Shown here: in pieces, positions 25,887-38,835 of the stretch | How positions within the stretch are numbered: the first letter of the stretch is position 1 | Layout: each line of letters begins with the position of its first letter | From: Rhizomys pruinosus | Lineage: Eukaryota > Chordata > Mammalia > Rodentia > Spalacidae | Assembly (NCBI GenBank): GCA_009823505.1 | Contig: VZQC01007061.1 | Span: 546,984 to 610,983, forward strand | DNA: 64,000 nucleotides | Reading direction: 5' to 3' | Made by a program: the position numbers and the translations under genes | The notes under the pieces: model-generated | The model's database searches: none | Told to the model about the DNA's origin: nothing | What the model saw: only the letters and a program-made list of their open reading frames with translations

Positions 25887-26144
25887 GGCTGGAGAGATGG
25901 CCTAGTGGTTAAGAGCACCGAACTGCTCTTGCAGAGGACCCGGTGCTATCCCAGCACCCACATGGCGGCCGAGAACCGTCTTAACTACTCCAATTCCAGG
26001 AGAACTCCAGTTCCAGGGGAATCCAACACCCTCTTCTGACCTCCGCGCATTGCACGACACGGGTGCACAAATCTGCATGCAGACAGTACATTCATACACA
26101 TAAAAATAAATAAATAAATAAATATTTAAAAAAAAAAAAAAAAG
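25887..26144 (+). repeat. B3-type SINE with internal duplication, sense
   Basis: Second B3-type element in tandem with the previous one, with (AAAT)n and poly-A tail. The B box is damaged (ccggtgctatccc), probably by sequence error. Confidence 0.9.
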
Positions 26145-27589
26145 AGATGGACTTCAGGCACACTGACCTCTCACCTGGGTCTTTAGGAATACCCACAAGA
26201 GGTTGGTTCTTCTAGAAGAACCTTTTCTAAGACAAAGCTGGGGTCCTACCGCACACCAGCCCTTTGGCCTCCTCCCCAGGCTGTTTGGTCTATCCTGCTC
26301 CTAATCCACTCAACCAGGCAGTGGTCTTATCTCCCCCTGGAGAGCGGAGCCCCCTGGAGCAAGCCCATCGAACCAAGGGTTCTTTGAGAACCTGGCTTGC
26401 CTCTCTCCCTCAGAGCAGGAGGGTACTTGGGGCTAGGGTCTGGGTGTCACTTCTGCTGCACCCCTCCCCCCCAGCAGACGATAGTCTCTCAGTCTCCCTG
26501 TGGGTAAAGAGAGAAGCACCCTTTTCTGAACACCAGGACTCGGGCTTCCCCTACTCTTCAGCTCTGCACGGAGGTGCTGACTGGCCTCTCTAGTGCAGTG
26601 ACCTTCTCTGCAGTCTGTGAGAACAGCACAAGGCCCACCGGCAGGAAAGCCTCTTGATGAAGCTTGAGGCAAAAGCGAATGGGTTACTGGTCCCTCCTCC
26701 CTCTCTTTCATTCTCCTTCGCTAGATGAGCAAGCGGGAACTGAGTCACCCCCTTCCCATCCTCGGCAGGAATGCTGATGACCTTGCATGTGGCAGACTCC
26801 CGTGGCGAGGCCCATTGCTCAGAGATGCACGAGGTGGGCGGGTGGAGAGGGAAGCTGGAGGAAGGGGTTATGGGGGTGGAGGCAGCTAAAGGTCATAGGG
26901 TGACCAGGAATCCAATCATCGAGTGGGCATGTGCGAGGGGTTGAGGGCGACATAATGAACCAGTTGCTCTGAGTTGGGAAGTGAGCCAATGTCATGGCTG
27001 GCAGTAGGAGAGAGAAATGTTACTTCCGAAGACTCTGAGTCCTATGGTGCTGCCAAGAGAAACGGGGGCTGGGGTGACAGGTGACAGGAGACACCATCAG
27101 CCCCCCCAGGCAGAGGCAAGGTGGGGTGGGGGTGGCACCTGCCAGTTATGCTAAAGTCCTGGAGTAGTAGCTGACACAAATACCAGAAGAGACTTGGCAC
27201 TCACCAGTTAGAGGATGGATCCCAGGTTCACTGGGGACTTTGTCTTCTGTTCACCTACCAAGCTAAAAAGCTGACCCAGTAAGTGGAGCCAAAGATTCCC
27301 AAGTTCAAGGCTTTCCAGGTCATTATCTCAGAGCCACCTGGCTAGGCGGTCCCTAAGAGACAAGTTAGCTCTTCCTGAACCATAGAAACTGCCATTGAAG
27401 TGGCAACATAGTGTGCAGGGAACCCTAGCTGGTACCCAACATGGGATGGATTAGCTGGGTGTTCTTGGACAAAGGATCCTCTCCCAGAGTCTCTTTATTT
27501 AAAAAAAGAAAAGAGAAAAGAAAATTCTCTTTCTTTAAAGCATTGTTGGCGAAATTAAACAAGAAAGATGTTCACCAAATGTCATTTCT
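26145..27589. other. Unique intergenic DNA
   Basis: No gene or repeat is recognised. A homopurine stretch lies at about 27500-27535. The interval recurs nearly base for base at about 35055-36490. Confidence 0.5.
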
Positions 27590-27742
27590 CTTTCTTTTGG
27601 TCCTTTTGAGACAGGTCTCCCTGTAGCCTCAGCTGGCCTGGGGCACTCTCTAGACCAGGCTGTCTTTAATCTCACAGAGATCCACCTTCCTCTACCTCCT
27701 GAGTGCTGGGATTAAAGGTCTATGCCACCACTCCTGGCTTCT
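27590..27742 (-). repeat. B1 SINE, antisense
   Basis: Reversed B1 body (ttttgagacaggtctccctg, gaccaggctgtctttaatc) of moderate divergence. Confidence 0.85.
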
Positions 27743-27769
27743 CTTTGATTTTGAAAATGGATTTGTGGG

Positions 27770-27985
27770 GGGCTAGAGAGATGGTTCAGCGGTTAAGAGC
27801 GCCGACTGCTCTTGCTGAGGACCCGGGTTCGATTCCCAGCACCCACATGGCAGCTGAGAACCGTCTTCAACTCCAGTTCCAGGGGAATCTGATGCCCTCT
27901 TCTGACCTCTGAGGCATTGCATGACATGGGTGCACCAACCTACATGCAGACAGTATACTCATATACATAAAAGAATAATAAGTAC
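27770..27985 (+). repeat. B3-type SINE, sense, short form
   Basis: Intact A and B boxes (atggttcagcggttaagag, gggttcgattccc). The single segment aactccagttccagggg is present without the internal duplication. Confidence 0.92.
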
Positions 27986-28147
27986 ATTTTTAAAAAGTTT
28001 TAAAAAGAAAATGGATTTGTGATAACAATTAAAAACAAAAAAAGAAAATGGATTTGTGCTAATTCCAGCCTTGCTCCTGGAGTAAAGGGCTCCAGGCTGC
28101 AAGGAGACCTTGGTTCCTGTCCTGCTTCTGCCCCTTGATGCCTAATT

Positions 28148-28497
28148 GTCTCATAATATCTATGATGGTTAATCTTAACTGTATTTAGAGTCATATAGGG
28201 CCTACACCTCTGGGTGTGTCTATGAGGGTGTTTCTGGAGAAATTTCACTATGGAAGTCTAGCTCTGAATGTGGAAGGACCATCCTATGAGGTAGGCGTAG
28301 AGTGAATAAAAGAAAGGAAAAAGTGAGCTGAGCAGCAGCACTCATCTGCTTCCTGACTGTGGCTGCCATGTGACCAGCCGGCTCGCATGCCACAGCCATG
28401 GCTTCCCTACCCTTTCAAACCATGAGCCAAAATAAACCTTTCCTTCCTTTGTTTCTATCAGGTCTTTGTCACAGAAACAAGAAAACTAATACAGAAT
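28148..28497 (+). repeat. Dispersed repeat, L1 3'-UTR-like (family uncertain)
   Basis: Contains gatggttaatcttaactg, ctctgggtgtgtctatgagg, AATAAACC and cacagaaacaagaaaactaatacag, phrases shared by a common mammalian repeat end. Family name not certain. Confidence 0.5.
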
Positions 28498-28986
28498 CTC
28501 TTTCCCGTCTCTGTGGTAATGGGATGCTCAGTTGCTAGCTGGGCACACAACACAGTTGCCTGACATAATCCTACATTTCTCTGCCTCCCGTGTATATGCG
28601 GCCATGTGACCAAGATCTGGCCAGTGACATTTAAGCCAAGGGTTACACAGCACACTCCAGACATCTTAAGACAGAGGCCTTCATCCTTTGTTCCTTCTTT
28701 GTCCCATCCTCCACTGCTGTCTAGAATATGTGACACTAGCTCTAGCTGCCACTACACATAGGGGGAATGCTCCCCTTCCATAGCTCAGCTGGTGGAGCAG
28801 AGGAATGTAGACCATAGAGGTAAGTGCCACACACAAGTGGCAGAGTAGTAAGCTGAACGAAGGTTTGGTCTCCAAAAACCGTGGTCTAGAAATGCCATAC
28901 TGGCCCTAAGCTGCCTGCCTTCAGACTTCCATGTGAGAGAAAATGCAATTTCTACCGTATTTAAGCCTTTTTGAATCTTTCTTTCT

Positions 28987-29072
<86 letters not shown>
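28987..29072. repeat. Poly-T tract of about 85 bases
   Basis: An almost pure T-run with one A interruption near 29040. The duplicate block has only about 20 T at the same place (37905-37926). A length this extreme at a contig end suggests polymerase or basecaller slippage. Confidence 0.85.
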
Positions 29073-29074
<2 letters not shown>

Positions 29075-29184
29075 TTCTCTTTGTGTATGAATCTACTTTC
29101 TGCATGCAGGTCCTTTTCTGGTTTTGCAATGCCGCGGAGGTCAGAAGAGGGTCTTGGTTTCCCCTGGAACTGGGGTTCTCCTGG
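29073..29184 (-). repeat. B3-type SINE, antisense, cut off at the junction
   Basis: Reversed B3 tail and body (gtgtatgaatctactttctgc, atgccgcggaggtcagaag) stopping abruptly at ggttctcctgg, right before the single N at 29185. The head of the element is missing. Confidence 0.85.
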
Positions 29185-29185
29185 N
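29185..29185. other. Single N joining two sequence blocks
   Basis: The base after a truncated SINE is N. The sequence then continues with cggctcccgccccgggcgc, identical to 20303 onward. This is the join between two contig ends. Confidence 0.95.
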
Positions 29186-31102
29186 CGGCTCCCGCCCCGG
29201 GCGCTCGCAATAGCTGAGTGGAGCGCCCAGAGCCCGCTCCCCTGACGCCGGCCCGCGGTTTCCCGGCGGCCCAGGACGCCCTGGAGCCCAACCCGGACCC
29301 CAGCTCAGAGCTTAACTCCCCTGCGATCGTGTCCGGCCCTCCACACCCGCCCCAGCCCCAAGCTGTCCTGGGGAATCTTTAGCGCCACGGCTGGATCTGC
29401 CCCCCTTCCTCAAAACAATCCCGGTTGACGCCACCCCCCTACTCCACTGTCGGGGAGCCCTTCTCTGCTCGGCCCTCACCAGCGACACTGTTCCCTATTC
29501 CTTGGCTATTCAGCTGGGAACACCCGAGCCAATTACACACAGGTGGGCAGCCCTGAACCAAGCTCCTCAGGAGTCTTCCATAGCTGCCTGTCTCCACCCT
29601 GGAGGCGCTGAGGACTTGGCAGGCAGGGCGAACCTTGACTGTGGGACAGAGACTAGCTTGGTCTCTCTGCACGTAGCCACAGGCGCAGCCGCAGCCAAGA
29701 CCAGAACAAGGGGCCTGAAGCGCAAACCCCTTTGAAGCCTCCCACCCTAGCCTCTCTGGCCTTCCTCAGCCCCACACCAGTGTCTACTACCAGCAGGCCA
29801 ATGCTGCCTGTGAGCTGGTGCGATGACACAACTGGTGAGAACTCGTGTCAGAAACAAGCAAACACACAACCAGGGCCACTGATCCCAGGAGGCCTGGCCA
29901 CCTCACCCGTTGCCCTGCCTGGCCCTGCTGGGCTGTTTCCACCTCCTCCGGGAAGATTCTCCATAGATGTGACCTGTCACCATAGCTGAATCTACGGAGG
30001 CAGGACAACCTCTGGCAGAGTTTGACAGGCACATTTCTAGATGTGGAATGGGACTTTTTGAGACAGGGTCTCCCTGTACCCCAGCTGCCCTGGAACTCAC
30101 GTGCCCTTGGCTAGACAGGCTGTTCCTCCATCTCCAGAGATTTCCCTTGTCTCTCTCCCAAGTGCTGGGAGGCAGATGTGGCATGTGCCGCCACATTGGC
30201 TTGGATAAACGTCTTTTTGCAAAGGCACATCTGGTCTGTAGGTCAGAGTGTGTGGTGTCACAGGACTGACGCCACGGCCTAAGCCCTGTAGTGATGTAAC
30301 CTCCACATGTGAAATGAGACTGATAAAAACTGGTCCCTCATCATGCAAGTGCCGTCTCGGAATGTCATCACCAGTGTTCCTCGGAGAATGGTTTTGCTTC
30401 CACACGCTAGGCCATGCTGGGTGTGGCATTCATGCCAGACCTCCTGGCGAAAGCTGAACTGAATTGATACCTGATTAGGATTCTCACTGGGTTCTGCGTT
30501 CTTATTTTACTGGTCTGTGGACTGTCTTTCCCTCTAAGTGCAGAAGTTATCCTGGGATAGGAATGGTGTCTGGCTCAGTGGACTAGGATGTCCTCAAAGT
30601 CAGAAGCTGTGCCTCTGCTTTGACAGGGCACTCTAGGATAGGGATGGGCTCCCCCCGAATAACTCAGGGCTCCCTAAACTGACTCAGGCCCCTTGAGGAG
30701 ATTGTGAAGCCCTCCCCTTCGAAGAGTCTGGGGGCTTCTGCCATCAGATGTCAGATGGGGTCCTCCCAAGATCAGAAGCTCAGCCTCTTCCACCTGTCTC
30801 TGATACCCTAGTCCATGGGAGAGAATTCCTGGCCATCCTTCCTTCCAGATTTTTGAATAGCAGCCAGGAGCAGGACAGTAAGAGGACATCGAGGGTGACT
30901 CAAGTATCATATGAGAGGGCACTGTGACAGAGCCAGGGTGAACACCCAACTCCAGCATGAAGGGGACAACAAGCAGATATCCCTCCGCCTGGAGTCAGAA
31001 TGAAGGGACAGGAGCAGCTGGTGGGTTGGAGTGCTGGACTCGTGATTCCGGGTCCTCTGGGGACAAAGGGCTCTAAATTCCTCTTTCCAAATCCCTCCAC
31101 AG

Positions 31103-31809
<707 letters not shown>

Positions 31810-32775
31810 CCTGAGCCGGCACAGAGGCTCTGTGCAGGAGGCTTGTCTAGACTGGACACTGGGTAGAGGAAGGGATGGGCCTCAGCAGGGAGGGGGTGGA
31901 GAAAAGGAGAGCCCAGGTGGGCCCAGGCCAGGCCTCAAGAGTTGGGGAAGGGTCCTCAGTGCTGGCCCCGACCTGCAGCCAGATCGCGGTTGCCGTGCAG
32001 GAGGAGCCAGCCCCGGGCAGCCTTACAGGGCTTGTAGCCAATGCTGGGCTCTGAGGCTCCGGGGCAGGCAGGCCAGGTAGCCCCAGATCAAGCCAAGGAG
32101 AAGACCGTAACCCTTGGGTTCTCCTCCTTCATTCCAAGAGAGGACAGCAGCGACAGCGGGCAGTCCATCTGTGTAGGCACTAGCTAGGCACCTTAGGATG
32201 GCTGGCCAGGTTGCTTCCTGACAGCCAGTGGTGGGCAACCCCGAGTCCCTTTCCTGCACTGAGGCTGACGTGCTAACTCCACCCCGACTCTCAGGCTTTT
32301 GCCATCCTGACAAATAAATCATGGGTTACCAACCAGGCCACCCCTTTCCAAACCCCCTCTCCTACCAGCACTCTGTGTCCCTGCCACCCTCTTGCTGATG
32401 GCACCTCCGTCCTTCAGCTGAGGCAGGACTATTAGGTCCTCTTAGCATGAAGGCCGCAAGCAGAAGCCTGCCTTGTGCTGTGTCTGTCATCTGCCCCATC
32501 CCCTGCTGAGAATGGTCCCTCAACAGCCAGCCCCTCAAGTCAGACTGGGGCTCTCTGGAATAGGGATGGGCCCCCCCCTTCTTTGGGTCATGGGGCTACC
32601 TACCAGCTGAGTGGGTCTCAAGAGGCTGGTCTGTGTGGCCGTACTGGAACTGTTCCATAGTGTCCTCTGTGGTTGGAGGGAGGGGCGGGAAGTCTTGTGA
32701 AATGCCTGGACTGTCACTTCTGTGTGCAGAGTCTTGTCTTTGGAGCAGGGAATAAAGCTTTCCCAGGGCATGTAT
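31810..32775 (+). other. Second copy of NXPH3 3' UTR
   Basis: Repeats 22902-23865, including both AATAAA signals (about 32313 and 32751), with only a few differences near the stop codon. Confidence 0.85.
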
Positions 32776-35700
32776 TGAGTCGTCCGGGGAGAGGGATGGC
32801 CCCTGTCTGGCCAGCGTTTCCCAAATAGGAACCAGAGCTACAGAACTTCCTCAGCTGCAGAGCTGGGGCTCAGTGGGGCTCTTGCTGGGTTCCCTCTCTG
32901 ACACCCTTTCCAGTATCAGAATCCATCACCACATCCCAAACACCCTGTGCCTGTACTTATGGGGCTTTAGGAAGGAAGAATGCAGCAAGTGGGGAAACGT
33001 GCCAATCTCCACCCCCTCCAGTCCTCCCTGAATTGCCATCTGTAGGTCCTTGGAGGGGGCAGTTATAGATGCCCAATGTTGTCCCCAGCTCTGCCAGTAT
33101 TTTTCTGTGTGGCCTTGGCCAAGTTCATTGTCCTTGCTGGCCTCTTTCAGTTGCTTTCTCTATCTCATGAGTTAACTTGAGCCCATGAGAATTACCCAAG
33201 GGACTGATGCCCACACAGCTTTTTGGGTTCTGCCTAATTCAGCAGGTGCGGTGGGGCCCGAGGCAATGCATCTGTAGCCTGGGCCCAGGTAGCTGCTGAC
33301 GTGCTCTGAAAACTGCCCAATGACCTCTAAGCAATCTTGGCTCCCACTCCAGAGAATGAAGAGACTCCACCCTGCTCTCTCCAGCTGTGACTCCCATCTG
33401 CCTCTTGGGGGAGAAGGAAGATTCTGGGGTGGCATGGGGACACGTGGCAGGAGGGTAGCTGCTTCTTCCTTCAGTTGGAGACAACATCAGAATGGATGGG
33501 TGCTTTGGGACTCAGTGAGGGGAAGGCTGGAGTACCCCGCCACGAGTCCCTGGGGTCCCTGAGGTCCTCTCTCAAGGTCCTATCTAGAGCAGTGCTCGTC
33601 CTTGGGTCCCTTTTGGCAGTATAGCCACAGTGAAATTTTTTTGGCGGCGTGAAGGTCTAGTATGACCTGGCCCACTTCTGTCTTCTATGCTCCCTTGCCT
33701 TCATTCAGCACTCAGCCCTAGTTAGTCCCCACCCTCTGCCACTGCTGTACACAGCTAGGGGGTTTGGAAGCCACCTGGTTGCAGCCCTATCTTATGTGAA
33801 GCGACCTAGAAACAAGATGTCTTGGGGTGCACTCCCTTTTCAGTTTTGCCCTGTGTCATCCCAGAGCCATTCCTCCCGAGCAGACTCAAGACACACCCGG
33901 CCCTGCACAGCTCTCCCGCTTCACTCTGAACAGGAGACTAGAGTTAGAGACCTAGGGGCTTGGCTCTCATCCAGGGAGACCTTGGCTGCTAGAACCCAGA
34001 GAGATCTCCCACCCGTGCCTCTGTCACTGTTCCAGGGTACCTGCCACAGGACTGTGGGGTCTGGAGGTAGAAGAAGAGACTGCAGCACCTCCATCCCCAC
34101 CTCTGTGTGAACGCTGAACTCTCCGAAGAGCTGGGGGCACTCTGACCTGCTCCCTCCTCGTCATCCTCCCATGGAGAGCCAGCTGCTGCCGACAGCTGGA
34201 GGGCCCGGCCTTCCTGGCACACAGTGCTGTCTGCACAGGGGGTGGGTTCATTTTAATAACTTCATTTCACCCTCATGCACACTCTGACTCCTCTTTCCTG
34301 CTTTTCTGCCTTCCCCAGCAACCAGGCTGTTCTCAGCTCAGATCTGGATAACAGATTTCCTCCCAAATCCTAACTCCTTGGAGGAGCCCTCTGGTCTCTC
34401 CTGTTTTTACCAGATATTTCCTGATTCCTTTTGGTCCTCACAAGGGCAGCAGGTCCACAGTCCACCCAACTTCCTTAAGAAGTCACGGGTCTGGGGTTGG
34501 AGAGATGGCCTAGTGGTTAAGAGCGCCGACCGCTCTACAGAAGACCCGGGTTCGATCCCCAGCACCCACATGCGGCCGAGAACCGTCTGAAACTCCAATT
34601 CCAGGAGAACTCCAGTCCAGGGGAATCCGAGACCCTTTCTGACCTCCGCGGCATTGCACGACACGGGTGCACAAACTTGCATGCAGACAGTACATTCATA
34701 CACATACAGAAATAAATAAAAAAAAAAAAAAAAAAAAGAAGTCACGGGCTGCCCTTCTGAGCAACGGCGACCATCCTGTTGTGAGGATGAGACTTCAGGG
34801 GCTGGAGAGATGGCCTAGTGGTTAAGAGCACGAACTGCTCTTGCAGAGGACCCGGGTCTTTATCCCCAGCACCCACACTGGCGGCCGAGAACCGTCTTTA
34901 AACTCCAATTCCAGGAGAACTCCAGTTCCAGGGGAATCCAACACCCTCTTCTGACCTCCGCGCATTGACACGACACGGGTGCACAACCTGCATGCAGACA
35001 GTACATTCATACACATAAAAAAATAAATAAATAAATATTTGAAAAAAAAAAAGAGATGAGGACTTCAGGCACACTGACCTCTCACCTGGGTCTTTAGGAA
35101 TACCCACAAGAGGTTGGTTCTTCTAGAAGAACCTTTTCTAAGACAAAGCTGGGGTCCTACCGCACACCAGCCCTTTGGCCTCCTCCCCAGGCTGTTTGGT
35201 CTATCCTGCTCCTAATCCACTCAACCAGGCAGTGGTCTTATCTCCCCCTGGAGAGCGGAGCCCCCTGGAGCAAGCCCATCGAACCAAGGGTTCTTTGAGA
35301 ACCTGGCTTGCCTCTCTCCCTCAGAGCAGGAGGGTACTTGGGGCTAGGGTCTGGGTGTCACTTCTGCTGCACCCCTCCCCCCAGCAGACGATAGTCTCTC
35401 AGTCTCCCTGTGGGTAAAGAGAGAAGCACCCTTTTCTGAACACCAGGACTCGGGCTTCCCCTACTCTTCAGCTCTGCACGGAGGTGCTGACTGGCCTCTC
35501 TAGTGCAGTGACCTTCTCTGCAGTCTGTGAGAACAGCACAAGGCCCACCGGCAGGAAAGCCTCTTGATGAAGCTTGAGGCAAAAGCGAATGGGTTACTGG
35601 TCCCTCCTCCCTCTCTTTCATTCTCCTTGGCTAGATGAGCAAGCGGGAACTGAGTCACCCCCTTCCCATCCTCGGCAGGAATGCTGATGACCTTGCATGT

Positions 35701-37905
35701 GGCAGACTCCCGTGGCGAGGCCCATTGCTCAGAGATGCACGAGGTGGGCGGGTGGAGAGGGAAGCTGGAGGAAGGGGTTATGGGGGTGGAGGCAGCTAAA
35801 GGTCATAGGGTGACCAGGAATCCAATCATCGAGTGGGCATGTGCGAGGGGTTGAGGGCGACATAATGAACCAGTTGCTCTGAGTTGGGAAGTGAGCCAAT
35901 GTCATGGCTGGCAGTAGGAGAGAGAAATGTTACTTCCGAAGACTCTGAGTCCTATGGTGCTGCCAAGAGAAACGGGGGCTGGGGTGACAGGTGACAGGAG
36001 ACACCATCAGCCCCCCCAGGCAGAGGCAAGGTGGGGTGGGGGTGGCACCTGCCAGTTATGCTAAAGTCCTGGAGTAGTAGCTGACACAAATACCAGAAGA
36101 GACTTGGCACTCACCAGTTAGAGGATGGATCCCAGGTTCACTGGGGACTTTGTCTTCTGTTCACCTACCAAGCTAAAAAGCTGACCCAGTAAGTGGAGCC
36201 AAAGATTCCCAAGTTCAAGGCTTTCCAGGTCATTATCTCAGAGCCACCTGGCTAGGCGGTCCCTAAGAGACAAGTTAGCTCTTCCTGAACCATAGAAACT
36301 GCCATTGAAGTGGCAACATAGTGTGCAGGGAACCCTAGCTGGTACCCAACATGGGATGGATTAGCTGGGTGTTCTTGGACAAAGGATCCTCTCCCAGAGT
36401 CTCTTTATTTTAAAAAAAAGAAAGAGAAAAGAAAATTCTCTTTCTTTAAAGCATTGTTGGCGAAATTAAACAAGAAAGATGTTCACCAAATGTCATTTCT
36501 CTTTCTTTTGGTCCTTGGACAGGTCCTCCCTGTAGCTCAGCTGGCCTGGGGCACTCTTAGACCAGGCGTCCTTTAATCTCACAGAGATCCACCTTCTCTA
36601 CCTCCTGAGTGCTGGGATTAAAGGTTATGCCACCACTCCTTGGCTTCTCTTTGATTTTGAAAATGATTTGTGGGGGGCTGAGAAGATGGTTCCAGCGGTT
36701 AAAGAGCTGCCGACTGCTCTTGCTGAGGACCCGGGTGTTCGATTCCCAGCACCCACATGGCAGCTGAGAACCGTCTTGTCAACTCCAGTTCCAGGGGAAT
36801 CTGATGCCCTCTTCTGACCTACTGAGCACTTGCATGACATGGGTGCACAACCTACAATGCAAAATACATATTACATAAGAATAATAAAGACTTAAGTACT
36901 TTTTAAAAAGTTTTAAAAAGAAAATGGATTTGTGATAACAATTAAAACAAAAAAAGAAAAATGGATTTGTGCTAATTCCAGCCTTGCTCCTGGAGTAAAG
37001 GGCTCCAGGCTGCAAGGAGACCTTGGTTCCTGTCCTGCTTCTGCCCCTTGATGCCTAATTGTCTCATAATATCTATGATGGTTAATCTTAACTGTATTTA
37101 GAGTCATATAGGGCCTACACCTCTGGGTGTGTCTATGAGGTGTTTCTGGAGAAATTTCACTATGGAAGTCTAGCTCTGAATGTGGAAGGACCATCCTATG
37201 AGGTAGGCGTAGAGTGAATAAAAGAAAGGAAAAAGTGAGCTGAGCAGGCATCACTTTGCTTCCGACTGTGGCTGCCATGTGACCAGCCGGCTCCGCATGC
37301 CACAGCCATGGCTTCCCTACCCTTTCAAACCATAGAGCCAAATAAACCTTTCCTTCCTTTGTTTCTATCAGGTCTTTGTCACAGAAACAAGAAAACTAAT
37401 ACAGAATCTCTTTCCCGTCTCTGTGGTAATGGGATGCTCAGTTGCTAGCTGGGCACACAACACAGTTGCCTGACATAATCCTACATTTCTCTGCCTCCCG
37501 TGTATATGCGGCCATGTGACCAAGATCTGGCCAGTGACATTTAAGCCAAGGGTTACACAGCACACTCCAGACATCTTAAGACAGAGGCCTTCATCCTTTG
37601 TTCCTTCTTTGTCCCATCCTCCACTGCTGTCTAGAATATGTGACACTAGCTCTAGCTGCCACTACACATAGGGGGAATGCTCCCCTTCCATAGCTCAGCT
37701 GGTGGAGCAGAGGAATGTAGACCATAGAGGTAAGTGCCACACACAAGTGGCAGAGTAGTAAGCTGAACGAAGGTTTGGTCTCCAAAAGCCGTGGTCTAGA
37801 AATGCCATACTGGCCCTAAGCTGCCTGCCTTCAGACTTCCATGTGAGAGAAAATGCAATTTCTACCGTATTTAAAGCCTTTTTTGAATCTTTCTTTCTCT
37901 TGTGT

Positions 37906-38090
37906 TTTTTTTTTTTTTTTTTTTTTCCCCCAAACAGGGGTCTCATGTAGTCCTGGTTGGCCTGGACTGGCTATGTAGCAGAGGCTGGTCTTCCTGGACT
38001 GGCTATGTAGCAGAGGCTGGTCTTGAACTCCTGATCTTCTTGCCCCCACCTCCCAAGTGCTGGGATTATCGGCATATGCTACCATACTCT
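37906..38090 (-). repeat. B1-like SINE with exact 32-bp internal duplication, antisense
   Basis: A reversed, diverged B1-like body in which a 32-base unit beginning cctggactggctatgtagc is present twice in tandem, at 37961-37992 and 37993-38024, without differences. Confidence 0.75.
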
Positions 38091-38123
38091 GGGTCTCCAT
38101 TTCTTTTTAAAAAAGATTTATTA

Positions 38124-38370
38124 GGGCTGGAGAGATGGCCTAGCAGTTAAGAGCCGCCAACCGCTCTTACAGAGGACCCTGGGTTCGATCCCAGCACCCA
38201 CATGGGCGCCAAGAACCGTCTGAAACTCCAATTCCAGGAGAACTCCAGTTCCAGGGGAATCCAGACACCCTCTTCTGACCTCCGCGGCATTGCACGACAC
38301 GGTGCACAAACTTGCATGCAGACATACATTCATACACATACAGAAATAAAATAAAATAAAATAAAAAAAA
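38124..38370 (+). repeat. B3-type SINE with internal duplication, sense
   Basis: Full element with A and B boxes and an AAAT-rich tail. A few one-base losses are visible. Confidence 0.9.
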
Positions 38371-38389
38371 GTTTTTTTTTAAAAAAAGA

Positions 38390-38755
38390 TTTATTATTTT
38401 TTTATTTATGTGTATGTGTGAGTATATGCTGTGTGTGTGTGTGTGTGTGTGTGTGTTGTGTCTGTCTGTCTGTCTGTCTGTGGAAGCCAGAAGAGAGCAT
38501 CAGATCCTTTGGAATTGCAGGTAGTTATGAGGCACCTGACATGGCTATTGGGAATGGAACTTGGGACCACCCCTCCTCCATTAACTTGGGGTATGGACAC
38601 AGCAAAGCACACATGTGGCAGTCAGAGGACAATCTGTGAGGAGTAGGTTCTCTCCTTCTACCATGGGGGTCCTGGGGTTCAAACGTAGGTCCTTAGGCTT
38701 GGAGGCAAGTGCCTTTATTCACTGAATCATCTCCCTGCCCCCCCTTCCCCGTCTC
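38390..38755 (-). repeat. Old B3-like SINEs, antisense, with (GT)n and (TCTG)n
   Basis: Two diverged reversed B3-like bodies (gccagaagagagcatcagatcc; agtcagaggacaatctgtgagg with cactgaatcatctccctgccc). The first encloses GT repeats at about 38430-38456 and TCTG repeats at about 38459-38481. Confidence 0.7.
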
Positions 38756-38769
38756 CATTTCTTGAAGAT

Positions 38770-38835
38770 ATAGATCTAACTCAGTTTCCTCATCTGTAAA
38801 ATTGAGACAATGTCTGCATATCTCACCACAGCTCA
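38770..38835 (-). repeat. MIR fragment, antisense
   Basis: ctcagtttcctcatctgtaa is the most conserved part of the reversed MIR consensus. Confidence 0.7.
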
